Positions 7,650 to 15,956 of a stretch of DNA of 63,036 bases are shown here, in pieces. Below the pieces are notes generated by a model that was given only the letters and a program-made list of their open reading frames with translations, made no database searches and was not told the DNA's origin. Positions within the stretch are counted from its first letter, which is position 1; every line of letters begins with the position of its first letter. A program made the position numbers and the translations under genes. Source of the DNA: Marinitenerispora sediminis (GTDB taxonomy: Bacteria > Actinomycetota > Actinomycetes > Streptosporangiales > Streptosporangiaceae). The stretch is from positions 1 to 63,036 of the forward strand of contig NZ_QEIO01000010.1 of assembly GCF_003336425.1 (NCBI RefSeq), read 5' to 3'.

Positions 7650-8996
7650 ATGACCGCTGTCGCCGACAACCCGCTCCCGGAGTCCGCGATCACCCCCGCT
7701 GCGGGCGAGGAGGCCGTCGGTGTCGTCGGCGCCGACGTCCGCGTCCCGCTCGTCACCGGCGAGTGGGTGGAGTACGCGAACTTCGACTACGCCGCCAGCG
7801 CCCCGTGCCTCACCGCCGTGCACCGGAGGCTGGAGGAGGCGCTGCCCTACTACGCCAGCGTGCACCGCGGGGCCGGCTTCCACTCCCAGGTCAGCACCGA
7901 CGCCTACGAGCGGGCCCGCCGCTCGGTGGCCGACTTCGTCGGGGCGCGGCAGGGCGACGCCGTGGTGTTCGTCCGCAGCACCACGGACGCGCTCAACCTG
8001 CTCGCGCGCTCGGTGCCCGACGGCTGCACCGTCGTCGTCTTCGAGGCCGAGCACCACGCGAGCCTGCTGCCCTGGCAGCACCGGGGCAGCCGGGCCGGCC
8101 GCGTGGTGCGGCTGCCGCTGCCGGCGAGCCCCGGTGAGGCGGTCGAGGCGGCGCGCTCCGCGCTCGGCTCGGCCCCGGAGGGCCCGCGGCTGCTGTGCGT
8201 GACGGCGGCGTCCAACGTCACCGGCGAGATCTGGCCGATCGAGGAGCTGACCGAGGTGGCGCACTCCGCCGGTGCGCGCATCGTGGTCGACGCCGCGCAA
8301 CTGGTGCCGCACCGGGCCTTCAGCCTGGCCGCGACCGGCGCGGACTACGTCGCCTTCTCCGGGCACAAGCTGTACGCCCCGTTCGGCTCGGGCGTCCTCG
8401 CCGGGCGCACCGACTGGCTGCGCGCCGCGGCGCCCTACCTCGCCGGCGGCGGTGCCACCGCCAACGTCACCGAGGACGGGGTCCGGTGGAACGACCTGCC
8501 GGCCCGGCACGAGGCCGGCAGCCCCAACGTGCTCGGCGCCGTCACCTTGGCCGCGGCCTGCGATGTCCTCAGCGCCGCGGACCAGGAGCGGCTGCACGAA
8601 CGCGAGCAGGCGCTGCTGCGGCGGCTGCGCGACGGGCTGGCCCGCATCCCGGGGGTGCACGACCTCGGCCTGTGGGGTGGCGACCACCCCCGCGTCGGGA
8701 TCGTGTCGTTCGTGGTGGACGGGCTCGCCGCCGACCAGCTCGCCGCGGCGCTGTCGGCGGAGTACGGCGTCGGCGTCCGGGACGGCCTGTTCTGCGCCCA
8801 CCTGCTGACCCGCCGGCTGCTCCCCTCCGGCCACACCCAGGCGGTGCGGGCCAGCCTCGGCCTGGGCACCACCGAGGAGCACGTGGACCGGCTGGTCGGC
8901 GCCGTCGCCGAGTTGGCGACGCGCGGCCCGAGGTGGAACTACGAACTCGTGGACGACCGGATCGCCCCCGTACCGGATCCGCGCCCGCGCCCCTGA
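7650..8996 (+). CDS. Class V aminotransferase, cysteine-desulfurase-like PLP enzyme
   Basis: A 448-residue fold-type I PLP enzyme. The early 'YANFDYAASAPCL' segment and 'VDAAQLVPH' (the cofactor-binding aspartate) match NifS/SufS-like proteins, and Lys240 in 'FSGHKLYAPFG' is the Schiff-base lysine. The cysteine loop used by true desulfurases is not obvious, so the reaction may be another beta- or gamma-elimination or transamination on a sulfur amino acid. ATG 7650 follows GGAGGTGCC. Control by the adjacent SAM-IV riboswitch ties it to sulfur or methionine metabolism. It appears to be transcribed alone; the next gene begins 197 bp later. Confidence 0.88.
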   Translation: MTAVADNPLPESAITPAAGEEAVGVVGADVRVPLVTGEWVEYANFDYAASAPCLTAVHRRLEEALPYYASVHRGAGFHSQVSTDAYERARRSVADFVGARQGDAVVFVRSTTDALNLLARSVPDGCTVVVFEAEHHASLLPWQHRGSRAGRVVRLPLPASPGEAVEAARSALGSAPEGPRLLCVTAASNVTGEIWPIEELTEVAHSAGARIVVDAAQLVPHRAFSLAATGADYVAFSGHKLYAPFGSGVLAGRTDWLRAAAPYLAGGGATANVTEDGVRWNDLPARHEAGSPNVLGAVTLAAACDVLSAADQERLHEREQALLRRLRDGLARIPGVHDLGLWGGDHPRVGIVSFVVDGLAADQLAAALSAEYGVGVRDGLFCAHLLTRRLLPSGHTQAVRASLGLGTTEEHVDRLVGAVAELATRGPRWNYELVDDRIAPVPDPRPRP

Positions 8997-9193
8997 GAAC
9001 GCGGCGGAAGTCCCGGTCACCCGCACGGAGTACGCATTACCGGCCATTGAATTGCGCGCGGCGGATAAATAACCGTGGAAGCGGTACCATCGGGCGCTAA
9101 TGAAAGGGCCACGGGACGTCGCGGGATTCGGAAGGCGCTGGCGCGGAGCGCCCTCCCGGTCACCGAGCCCTGATCAGCCGACGGTCGGGGAGC

Positions 9194-9982
9194 GTGATCG
9201 TGACTGACGATCGGCGGGCAAGGCACATCGAGCACGATCCCCCCGCGCTCGACGTGCCGCTTCCGCGCGTCATCCGGGTCGAGGACTACCTGCGGCGCTC
9301 CGGCCGGGAGCGTCCGCCCACGGAGGGCCGGCCCCCCGAGAACACGCGCCTTCGGCAGGCGAAACGCGGATTTCTGTGGCGGGCGGTGAGCCATTTCGCG
9401 GCGGATCTGCGGATCGCGCAATTCGTGGACGTGGGCTCGCGGCTTCCGGTCGCGGACGGGATCCACCACGCCGCCCGCCAGTACGTTTCCGACGCCCGCG
9501 TCGTGTACGTCGACACCGACTCCGCGGTGTCGCTGCACGGCCGGGCGTCGTCGTGTACGCGGACCGTGCCGGTGGTACGGGCGGCTGGCGAGCGGCCGGA
9601 AGCGGTCGTCGCGGCGCTCGGCGCACGCGGCCTGGTCGACTACGCGGAACCGGTGGCCGTACTCATGGTGGAACCGGACGCGGTGCGCGCGGCCGGGCTC
9701 GTTCCCGAGGAACTGGTACGCGCCTTCCACGCGGCCATGTGCCCCGGCGGGCGCATCGCCATCGCCCAGCGCCGCGTTACCGGCGAGCGGCCCGGGAGCG
9801 GGCCGGTGCACCCCGCCGGCGCGGTGCCGGACGCGTGGGCCCGGGAGCACGCCGCCGCGCTGTTCGGGCCGTTTCCGCTGGTGGAACCGGGGCTGGCCGA
9901 CATGGCCTGGTGGCCCTATCCGGACGAGGAGGTGACCGCGACCGGCGTCGGCGTGCTGGCCGGGGTCGGTCGGCGGGTCTGA
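9194..9982 (+). CDS. SAM-dependent methyltransferase, DUF574/Methyltransf_19 family
   Basis: A 262-residue member of the actinobacterial Methyltransf_19 family. 'RVIRVEDYLRR' near the start and 'QFVDVGSRLPVADGIHHAA' (the family's version of glycine-rich motif I) are followed by 'ARVVYVDTDSAVSLHGRA', whose acidic residues would hold the SAM ribose. Family members often carry GSGLPT; here it is GSRLPV. The substrate is unknown and the genes are abundant and scattered in actinomycetes. A second possible start lies a few codons inside; GTG/ATG at 9194 is used because the homologous N-terminus begins near there. Confidence 0.85.
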   Translation: MIVTDDRRARHIEHDPPALDVPLPRVIRVEDYLRRSGRERPPTEGRPPENTRLRQAKRGFLWRAVSHFAADLRIAQFVDVGSRLPVADGIHHAARQYVSDARVVYVDTDSAVSLHGRASSCTRTVPVVRAAGERPEAVVAALGARGLVDYAEPVAVLMVEPDAVRAAGLVPEELVRAFHAAMCPGGRIAIAQRRVTGERPGSGPVHPAGAVPDAWAREHAAALFGPFPLVEPGLADMAWWPYPDEEVTATGVGVLAGVGRRV

Positions 9983-10363
9983 CCCGCCGCCTGAGCGGGC
10001 GGCCGGCGGCGCCACCGCGCGACCACGCCCGCCGGGCGCGGGTCCGCACGCGGGACCGGGGCGGCGACGCCGTACGGGAGCCTCCGCGGCGGTTGCGCAG
10101 GCCGTCCGGCGCGAGGTCCGGACGGCCGGTCTCCGGACTGCCGGGTGAGCCGCCGGCCGGCCCGGCCCGGCCAGCCGTTGCCGGGTGCGCGGTGGTGGCA
10201 CAACGGCGGCTCCGCTTCGCCGGTGCGGTGGACGCGACGGGGGCCGCTCCCGCCCCCTCCCTGAACGCCGCGTCGGCGAGCCACCGGATCGGGCGGGAGA
10301 ATGGCAGGACTGGTGCCGGGTGACGAGCCGGCCCGCGATGTGCGGAAGGGATAGAACACCTCC
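9983..10363. other. 381-bp intergenic region
   Basis: Separates the DUF574 methyltransferase and the DinB-fold gene. It is very GC-rich with no convincing reading frame, hairpin plus T tract, or repeat. The AT-richer GGATAGAACA at 10349-10358 may hold the -10 element of the next gene. Confidence 0.35.
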
Positions 10364-10936
10364 ATGTCGGGCAGGGGGAGACGTGTGTTGAACTGGACCG
10401 CCGAGATCCTCGGGCAGCTGGAGTTCTACTGGGAGACCTCGCTGCGTCCGGGGCTGATCGGCCTGGGCGACGACGAGTTCTACTGGGAGCCGGTCGAGGG
10501 CTGCTGGTCGGTGCGGCGGCTCAGCGACGGCACGTTCGCGCCGGACCGCGAGTGGCCCGAGCCGGTGCCGCCGCCGGTCACCACCATCGGGTGGCGGCTC
10601 GGCCACATCGTCGTCGAGGTGCTGGAGATGCGGGTCGACCACCACTTCGGCGGGCGCACGATGATGCTGGAGAACGCGGCCTGGCCGGGCAGCGCTGACG
10701 AGGCGATGCGGCGGTTGGAGCGCGCGTACGCGGCCTGGTGCGCCGGGGTCCGCGCCCTGGACGCCGAGGACTTCGCCGCGCCGGTCGGCGCAGCCGAACC
10801 GTCCGAGTGGGCGGAGTTCCCCTTCCTGACACTGGCGCTGCACGTCAACCGCGAGGTGGTCCACCACGGCGCCGAGATCGCGCTGATGCGGGACCTCTAC
10901 CGCAGCCGTCCCGGCGTGGGGCGGGACGCGCTCTGA
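10364..10936 (+). CDS. DinB superfamily protein
   Basis: Up to 190 residues, mainly helical, with the DinB/YfiT four-helix pattern. A histidine in 'WRLGHIVVEVLEMRVDHH' and a histidine pair in 'HVNREVVHHGAEIALMRD' are positioned to bind a metal. Several such proteins are mycothiol- or bacillithiol-dependent transferases, but many are uncharacterised. The start is uncertain: ATG 10364 has a weak upstream site, while GTG 10385 has GGGGGAG ending four bases before it. The gene is monocistronic and followed by a hairpin. Confidence 0.75.
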   Translation: MSGRGRRVLNWTAEILGQLEFYWETSLRPGLIGLGDDEFYWEPVEGCWSVRRLSDGTFAPDREWPEPVPPPVTTIGWRLGHIVVEVLEMRVDHHFGGRTMMLENAAWPGSADEAMRRLERAYAAWCAGVRALDAEDFAAPVGAAEPSEWAEFPFLTLALHVNREVVHHGAEIALMRDLYRSRPGVGRDAL

Positions 10937-10951
10937 ACCCGTTGTGAGTCG

Positions 10952-10982
10952 ACCGACCGCCTGAACAGCGGAAACGGTCGGT
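10952..10982 (+). terminator. Possible terminator hairpin after the DinB-fold gene
   Basis: ACCGACCG at 10952-10959 pairs with CGGTCGGT at 10975-10982 across a 15-nt loop, starting 16 nt after the stop codon. It lacks a run of T, as is common in high-GC actinomycetes. Confidence 0.45.
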
Positions 10983-11124
10983 GTTCCCCGAATCTGCCGC
11001 CGAACTGGCTTGTCATCCCGGGACTTTCTGCGGAAATTCGTGATTCCCGGCGAACCCAACGCGGGGGTCGCACGTCCTACGGACAGATCCAGAGTGATCA
11101 CCGAGCGGAACGGAGTGTGACCGT

Positions 11125-12243
11125 ATGACGAAGACCGGGGGTCGGCAGCGTGCCGGTGCCGTGCGGGGCCGGCAGATGGTGCGCGTGACGGCGGCCACGG
11201 CCGCGGCACTCGCCACGACGGCGGCGCTGGCGGGCCCGGCACAGGCGGAGGACGGATGGCGCCTGGCGTACGGATCGCCGGAACTCGGCGGCACGTTCGA
11301 CGTGGTCGCCGCCGCCGACGCCGGGAACGTCTGGGCGTTCGGCATCGCCGACGACGGCGGCCCGACCTGGATCCACCGCTGGGACGGCGCCGACTGGCAG
11401 CGCGAGGAGCTGCCGGCGGACTGGACCCTCCGGCCGACCGTGGCCGACGCCTCCGCCGCGGACAACGTCTGGGCAGCCGGGGTGTCCGAGGACGGGGCCA
11501 GCACCCTCCACTACGACGGCACCGCGTGGCGTGCCGTCGAACTGGACCCGGCGCTGGTCCCCACCGACATCGAGGCGCTGTCGGAGGACGAGGTGTGGCT
11601 CCTCTCCGAGCCGGTCGACGGCTGGGCGCGCGCCGCCTACTTCGACGGCGAGGTCTGGCGCGACTACCCGGCCCCGGAGTCGACCGCCAGCGCCGTCTCC
11701 GGTGTCGCCTCCGACGCGGTGTTCGCGGCCGGCTACGACGGCGACCAGCCCAGCGTCGAGCGCTGGGACGGCACGCGGTGGCAGCCGATGGACGTCCCCG
11801 AGGTGGACCTCCCCGGCGGGGAGCCGTCCGCCGGCTTCACCGACGTCTACGCCCGCGCGGCCGACGACGTGTGGGCCGTCGGCGACATCCACTACGTGGA
11901 CGACGACGAGCGGAACCGCTACCTCCCCCTGCTGGCGCACTGGGACGGCACGGAGTGGACGGTCGAAACCGGCGAGTCCGAGGGCCGCTACTCCGGCGTC
12001 ACCGACGACGGCGCCGGCGGCCTGTGGATCAAGGACGGCAGCTGGGACGGCGACCTGGTGCACCGCACCGCCGACGGCGAGCTGACCCGGTACACGCCCA
12101 CCCAGGACGGGTACGAGCTCCACATCCCGAAGCCGACCGCCATCCCCGGCACCACCAGCGTCCTCGCCGCCGGCCAGGCCTACCCCGAGGGCGACCCGGA
12201 CGTTCCGGTCGGGTACGGAGTGGTGTTCGCGTACGGGCTGTGA
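11125..12243 (+). CDS. Secreted protein with propeller-like Trp repeats
   Basis: 372 residues with a clear Sec signal peptide: basic N-region to residue 20, hydrophobic 'VTAATAAALATTAALAGP', and an AxA cleavage site ('PAQAED'). The mature part repeats a motif of about 40-50 residues in which 'NVWAFG', 'NVWAAG', 'EVWLLS' or 'DVWAVG' is followed by 'W/YDGxxW' (HRWDGADW, HYDGTAW, YFDGEVW, ERWDGTRW, HWDGTEW). This spacing suggests the blades of a beta-propeller. No lipobox cysteine is present, so it is probably exported freely. Such proteins are common in actinomycetes and mostly unassigned. A strong hairpin follows. Confidence 0.75.
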   Translation: MTKTGGRQRAGAVRGRQMVRVTAATAAALATTAALAGPAQAEDGWRLAYGSPELGGTFDVVAAADAGNVWAFGIADDGGPTWIHRWDGADWQREELPADWTLRPTVADASAADNVWAAGVSEDGASTLHYDGTAWRAVELDPALVPTDIEALSEDEVWLLSEPVDGWARAAYFDGEVWRDYPAPESTASAVSGVASDAVFAAGYDGDQPSVERWDGTRWQPMDVPEVDLPGGEPSAGFTDVYARAADDVWAVGDIHYVDDDERNRYLPLLAHWDGTEWTVETGESEGRYSGVTDDGAGGLWIKDGSWDGDLVHRTADGELTRYTPTQDGYELHIPKPTAIPGTTSVLAAGQAYPEGDPDVPVGYGVVFAYGL

Positions 12244-12261
12244 CCCGGGGCGACAACAAGT

Positions 12262-12297
12262 GATCCGGCGGCCGGGCTGATGCCCGGCCGCCGGATC
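12262..12297. terminator. Strong bidirectional terminator hairpin (copy A)
   Basis: A perfect 16-bp stem (GATCCGGCGGCCGGGC at 12262-12277) with loop TGAT and its exact complement at 12282-12297. It sits between the convergent ends of the secreted protein gene and the accessory minus-strand operon, about 25 nt past the latter's last stop. A homologous hairpin lies at 16830-16863. Confidence 0.8.
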
Positions 12298-12321
12298 CGT
12301 TCTTGGGGGGCCCGACACCGG

Positions 12322-12786
12322 TCACGCCCCGCTCGTTCCGGGAGGCGGCGAGCAGGCCGTCCGGAGCAGGCGTTCCACCCGTTCGAGGTGAGCGCAGGGG
12401 AAGAACAGGTGGACGTCGTCCGACGTGTCGGCGCCCACTCCGAACGCGTCCGGGACCACCGGGCGGACGGCCAGCCACGAGTCGGCGGTTGCCCACCGCC
12501 GCAGGCCGGCCCGCAGCTCCCGGTCGGTGCTGACCATGGTGATGAGCCGCTGGGCGTCGGCGGCGCGGAGCTTGAGCCACACACGGCCCCGGTGGAAGTC
12601 GATCCATCGCGGGTCCCCGGAAAGCAGGCCGGGATGCGCCTGGAGGGACTCGCCGTAGTCCTGGCAGCTGGCCCGGGTGCGGATGCCGAGGTTCCACAGC
12701 AGGGAGATGAGCCGGACCAGCGCGAGGTCGACGTGCACGGTCCGCCCGTCCGGAGCGGTGAGGCGTTCACACGGGTGCCGTGGCAT
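12322..12786 (-). CDS. Uncharacterised protein, last gene of accessory operon
   Basis: 154 residues with no family I can name. 'LVRLISLLWNLGIRTRASCQ' near residues 23-42 is the most distinctive part (a helix followed by a Ser-Cys-Gln turn). The middle 'WIDFHRGRVWLKL' and the final 'DVHLFFPCAHLERVERLL' look like strands of a small alpha/beta domain. There is no signal peptide or membrane segment. Its start overlaps the end of the HAD gene by 20 bp, so the two are almost certainly cotranscribed and translationally coupled. Confidence 0.75.
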   Translation of the reverse strand: MPRHPCERLTAPDGRTVHVDLALVRLISLLWNLGIRTRASCQDYGESLQAHPGLLSGDPRWIDFHRGRVWLKLRAADAQRLITMVSTDRELRAGLRRWATADSWLAVRPVVPDAFGVGADTSDDVHLFFPCAHLERVERLLRTACSPPPGTSGA

Positions 12787-13318
12787 GGCCCTCCTCGGTG
12801 ATCAGGCCGACCGCCCACAGCCGGACGGCCTGGATGTGGCCGCGCCGGAGCCCGACGCGGGGGTCGGGTTGGATGAGCAGAGTCGGCGTCCCGGCGCGGG
12901 TCCGCTGCGCCGCCCACGCGTGGTCGGCGTCGGTGAAGTCGTCATCGATCCATGCCAGCGGTCGATCGGCTGCCCAAGTGCTGACAGAGTCGCGTTTCCA
13001 CAGGTAGCCGTGGGGATGCGGAGTGGTGATGTCCGGACGCCCCAGGTCGATGTAGGGCTGGGGGCTCAGGCCGATGCGGCGGCCGACGCACCCGTCGGCG
13101 TCGGCCATCCAGCTGCTCGCCCACACCGGTCGGACGAGGCCCATCGCGGCGGTGGCGCTGATCCACGCGCCGTGGCGGGGATTGAGCCAGACGAGGATGT
13201 CGCGATGGCCCTCGGGGGAGACTCGGTGCGGGCGGTAGCCGGGAGGAACGGACCCCTGTGGGCCGGGGAAGGGATTGAGGACCCCGTCAATGTCGATCAG
13301 TAGGGCGGGGGGTTCCAT
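12767..13318 (-). CDS. HAD-like hydrolase domain protein
   Basis: 183 residues. The first strand gives the HAD motif I 'LLIDIDGVLNPF' with Asp9 as nucleophile and Asp11 as general acid. 'ASSWMADADG' follows as a motif II-like segment, and 'LAWIDDDFTDAD' supplies the paired acidic residues that bind magnesium. Family members are mostly phosphatases; the substrate is unknown. The cap region is minimal. The gene starts 3 nt after the phosphotransferase stop and overlaps the next gene by 20 bp, so a kinase-like and a phosphatase-like protein are made from one message. Confidence 0.8.
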   Translation of the reverse strand: MEPPALLIDIDGVLNPFPGPQGSVPPGYRPHRVSPEGHRDILVWLNPRHGAWISATAAMGLVRPVWASSWMADADGCVGRRIGLSPQPYIDLGRPDITTPHPHGYLWKRDSVSTWAADRPLAWIDDDFTDADHAWAAQRTRAGTPTLLIQPDPRVGLRRGHIQAVRLWAVGLITEEGHATAPV

Positions 13319-13321
13319 GCT

Positions 13322-14230
13322 TCACACCTTCAGCAGATGGACCGCGTCCTGGACGTGGCGGCGGACGACGCGGACATAGACGTGGTCGGTGGAGTGGTCG
13401 GCGATCCAGACAGCGGCCTGGGCGAGGAACCATTCCACGACCCAGACGCGGTGCCAGCCGAGTGCCCAGTTCTCGGCCGGCAGCCCGCCCCGAATGGCGC
13501 GCGCCTGGCCCGGTCCGCCGGCCGCGACGTAGGCGTCGATGATGTCGCGGGTGCGCGCGGGGTCGGGGACGTCGACAGTGCCGTGCCAGGACGCCAGGTC
13601 GATCAGCCCCGGGCCGGCGAACGCGCGCGCCAGGTCGTAGAGGCGGCGGCGGTCACCGCGCACGTGCAGGCTCTCCGGGTGGAACTCCGAGTGCACCCAA
13701 CCGAACGGCGGCGTGCGGACGCCACGCGCCCGGGGGAGGGACGCTTCGTCCAGTGCTTCGAGGGCGTCAGCAATGTCGCTGGTCTCGTTCCACCGTCCGG
13801 CTGCGCGGAGCCGGGCCAAGTGCCCGACCGCCCGCCCGGGGAGAGTGGCCAGCCACTCCGCCGAGCCGATCGGTAGGTGGTCCGGTACGGGGGCGGCGTG
13901 CAGCGGGACGATCGCCGCGACGGCGTCGGCATCGGTCGCCTCCCGCTCAGGGGCGCCCATGTCCTCCAGGACCATGCCCAGCGCGGTGGGCGTACGCACC
14001 GACGTGATTACCTCGGGGACGTCGATCTCGGCCGCGCGCAGACGGGACAGGGACCGGGCCTCGTCTAGGAACGGCTGGACGGCGCACTTGAAGATAACGG
14101 TTGCGCTGGGAGTGTCCAGGCGTTCGACATGGGACAGCGCCCAGTCATGCAGGACGTCGCGCTTCCGGGCCGTCTGTCCCGCGCGACGCAGGACGGTATC
14201 GCGGAGCTGGTCGATGTCGGCGGTGTACAT
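13322..14230 (-). CDS. APH/choline-kinase-fold phosphotransferase-like protein, altered active site
   Basis: 302 residues from ATG 14230, preceded by GAGAGG. Lys48 in 'ATVIFKCAV' corresponds to the ATP lysine, and 'YDLARAFAGPGLIDLASW' resembles the metal-binding segment with Asp199 and Asp211. The catalytic loop reads 'WVHSEFHPESLHV' (residues 178-190), whereas the family norm is His-Gly-Asp-x-His-x-x-Asn. The catalytic aspartate is therefore glutamate and the asparagine is serine. Activity may be weak or shifted, or the protein may bind nucleotide without transfer. It lies 59 nt downstream of the unknown 245-residue protein in the same operon. Confidence 0.75.
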   Translation of the reverse strand: MYTADIDQLRDTVLRRAGQTARKRDVLHDWALSHVERLDTPSATVIFKCAVQPFLDEARSLSRLRAAEIDVPEVITSVRTPTALGMVLEDMGAPEREATDADAVAAIVPLHAAPVPDHLPIGSAEWLATLPGRAVGHLARLRAAGRWNETSDIADALEALDEASLPRARGVRTPPFGWVHSEFHPESLHVRGDRRRLYDLARAFAGPGLIDLASWHGTVDVPDPARTRDIIDAYVAAGGPGQARAIRGGLPAENWALGWHRVWVVEWFLAQAAVWIADHSTDHVYVRVVRRHVQDAVHLLKV

Positions 14231-14289
14231 GGGGCCTCTCGTCGGCGAAGGGAGGCTCCCCGCCGCGTGGGGAGCCTCGTCGGACCGGG

Positions 14290-15027
14290 TCAGCTCACCG
14301 CGAACGACTGGACCCGGGACATCCACTCGTCGCGGAATCCGGCGAGTTCGTCGCGGATGCGGTCCATTGGAGTGCCGTAGGGGGCGACGACGCCGCCCCG
14401 GCTGTCGGGGACGGACTGACAAGCGTGCACCAGCCTCCCGCCGAGGGCGGCGTGCGCCTTGATGCCCTCGATGCGGCGGTTCTCGTTGAACCATCCGCCG
14501 TGGAAGACCTCGTCCAGCATGCCGGCGGTCTCCCGGTCGAGGTCGTAGACCACTTTGGCGGCGTCGACGAAGAACCACGCCGGGCCAACGTTGCTGATGG
14601 TCCCGTCGGGCTCGACCTTGTTGAGCGCTGTGAGGGTGGAGACCTCGGCGAGCATCCGCAAGTGGTCCGCGGTCACCCCTTTCAGGCCGAGCGAGGGCAG
14701 GTGCTCCTCGCGGAACAGGAAGCCGTAGACCTGCCAGGCGATCCGCAGCACCTCGGCCGGGTCGGTGGTCGTCCGGCCGTGTTCGGCGATGAAGTTCAGC
14801 GCGATCTGCTCGATGGACTCGGTGGGCGTCTCGTTGACGGGCAGCAGTGCAGCGGCGACCTTCTCCCAGTCGATGACCGTCCACGTGGTGGACTCGACGC
14901 GGAAGTAGTACGAGGCCGGATCGATGGTGAGCGTCCTGCCGGTGACGGTGATACCGGGGATGCGGTTCCACCGTGTGTCGAAGGTGTGCGGCAGGTCCAC
15001 GGTGATCGGAGCGATCGTGATTGCCAT
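14290..15027 (-). CDS. Uncharacterised protein, first gene of second accessory unit
   Basis: 245 residues from ATG 15027; I do not recognise the family. The N-terminal third looks strand-rich ('ITVTGRTLTIDPASYYF'). The rest is helical, with conserved-looking aromatic motifs 'IAWQVYGFLFREEH' and 'VFHGGWFNENRRIEG'. There is no signal peptide, membrane helix or obvious catalytic motif. The gene begins a unit that continues with the phosphotransferase and HAD genes, and the tandem CGCAAT element lies 39 bp upstream. A possible -10 (CATACG on the minus strand, about 15038-15043) would make the message nearly leaderless. Confidence 0.7.
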   Translation of the reverse strand: MAITIAPITVDLPHTFDTRWNRIPGITVTGRTLTIDPASYYFRVESTTWTVIDWEKVAAALLPVNETPTESIEQIALNFIAEHGRTTTDPAEVLRIAWQVYGFLFREEHLPSLGLKGVTADHLRMLAEVSTLTALNKVEPDGTISNVGPAWFFVDAAKVVYDLDRETAGMLDEVFHGGWFNENRRIEGIKAHAALGGRLVHACQSVPDSRGGVVAPYGTPMDRIRDELAGFRDEWMSRVQSFAVS

Positions 15028-15065
15028 GCAAGGACCGTATGACGAAGCGTCTCGACGCCTCCTGG

Positions 15066-15083
15066 CGATTGCGCCGGATTGCG
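15066..15083 (-). promoter_or_regulatory. Tandem CGCAAT operator-like element, copy 1
   Basis: On the minus strand the sequence is CGCAATCCGGCGCAATCG: two CGCAAT half-sites exactly 10 bp apart, on the same face of the helix. It lies 39-56 bp upstream of the 245-residue protein's start. The same 18-mer, with two differences, recurs at 16769-16786 upstream of the other unit of this block, pointing to one shared regulator, perhaps the HTH protein encoded between them. Confidence 0.6.
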
Positions 15084-15113
15084 GCGCTGCTGGCTGGTGT
15101 TGCGCGAAGTCGC

Positions 15114-15956
15114 TTACGGCCGGGTGAACTGATCCCGTGCGCGGGTGATGAGGCGGTGCGCCTTGTGCTCGTAGATGGCTGAGGCGGCCATGAGATTCCA
15201 GATCCTGCGGTAGAGGGCCACGTCGTCGGTCGAGTCGAGCCACAGCTCGGCGTTCCAGGTCTCCACGACGACGAGGCGTTCGTCCATGATCCAGAAACCG
15301 TGTTTCGGTGAGAAATGGGTACGGACGCCGAACGGGATCACGCCGAGCGTGACGGTATCCAGCCCGATGACACCACACAGGCGGTCGAGCTGGGCGGCCA
15401 TCGCCTCCGGGGCGCAGCGCGCCACGTGCAGTGCACCCTCCCAGATGAGGGCATGAAAGTGGCGGCCAGGTCGATACAGCACTTCCTGCCGCTGCATTCG
15501 GGCGCGCACGCCGGCTTCGATGTCGCGTGGCGAACCGATGCGGTCGGACACGTCGGCGAGGACACCGCGGGCGTATTCGGGAGTCTGGAAGAGGCCGGGG
15601 ATGATGCCGGACTCGAAGACATGGATCGTCTTGGTCTGTGCCTCGCGGAGCGCGCTCGCTTCTTGGACGGCTCGATGGCCCGCGGCGAGATGGCGCTTCC
15701 AACTGCGGTAAGCCGTTTCCAGCCCTCGCAGGCGCCCCTTGAGTTCGCTGAGTACTCCGGTGGCTTCCAGCGCGTTAGCCCATGCTTCCAGGTCGGCGAC
15801 CGTAGCGGTCTGCCTGCCATTCTCCAGACGTGAAACTTTGGACGGCTGCCAGCCGAGACGTGCGGCAAGCTGCTTGCCGGTCAGACCGGCCTCGGTGCGC
15901 AGTTCGCGCAGCCGCGCACCGAGGTTTCTCCGGCCCTGTTGAAAGTCGGTGCTCAC
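15114..15956 (-). CDS. HTH (XRE) regulator with DUF5753 domain
   Basis: 280 residues. The N-terminal helix-turn-helix spans roughly residues 8-65 ('LRELRTEAGLTGKQLAARLG', 'QPSKVSRLENGRQ'). It is followed by a DUF5753 effector domain with the typical 'IHVFESGIIPGLFQTPEYAR' and a long 'HFHALIWEGALHV' segment. Start is GTG 15956, which overlaps the stop of the DUF6879 gene (GTGA), so translation is coupled. This HTH/DUF5753 plus DUF6879 pairing is widespread in actinomycetes as a regulator with a small partner; some relatives behave like toxin-antitoxin or sporulation regulators. It is a candidate binder of the tandem CGCAAT elements. Confidence 0.88.
   Translation of the reverse strand: MSTDFQQGRRNLGARLRELRTEAGLTGKQLAARLGWQPSKVSRLENGRQTATVADLEAWANALEATGVLSELKGRLRGLETAYRSWKRHLAAGHRAVQEASALREAQTKTIHVFESGIIPGLFQTPEYARGVLADVSDRIGSPRDIEAGVRARMQRQEVLYRPGRHFHALIWEGALHVARCAPEAMAAQLDRLCGVIGLDTVTLGVIPFGVRTHFSPKHGFWIMDERLVVVETWNAELWLDSTDDVALYRRIWNLMAASAIYEHKAHRLITRARDQFTRP

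Noticed and set aside
9001-9193. Single ATTGCGCG in the gap before the DUF574 gene as a third copy of the tandem element
   Set aside because: Only one half-site is present and the 10-bp-spaced partner is missing.
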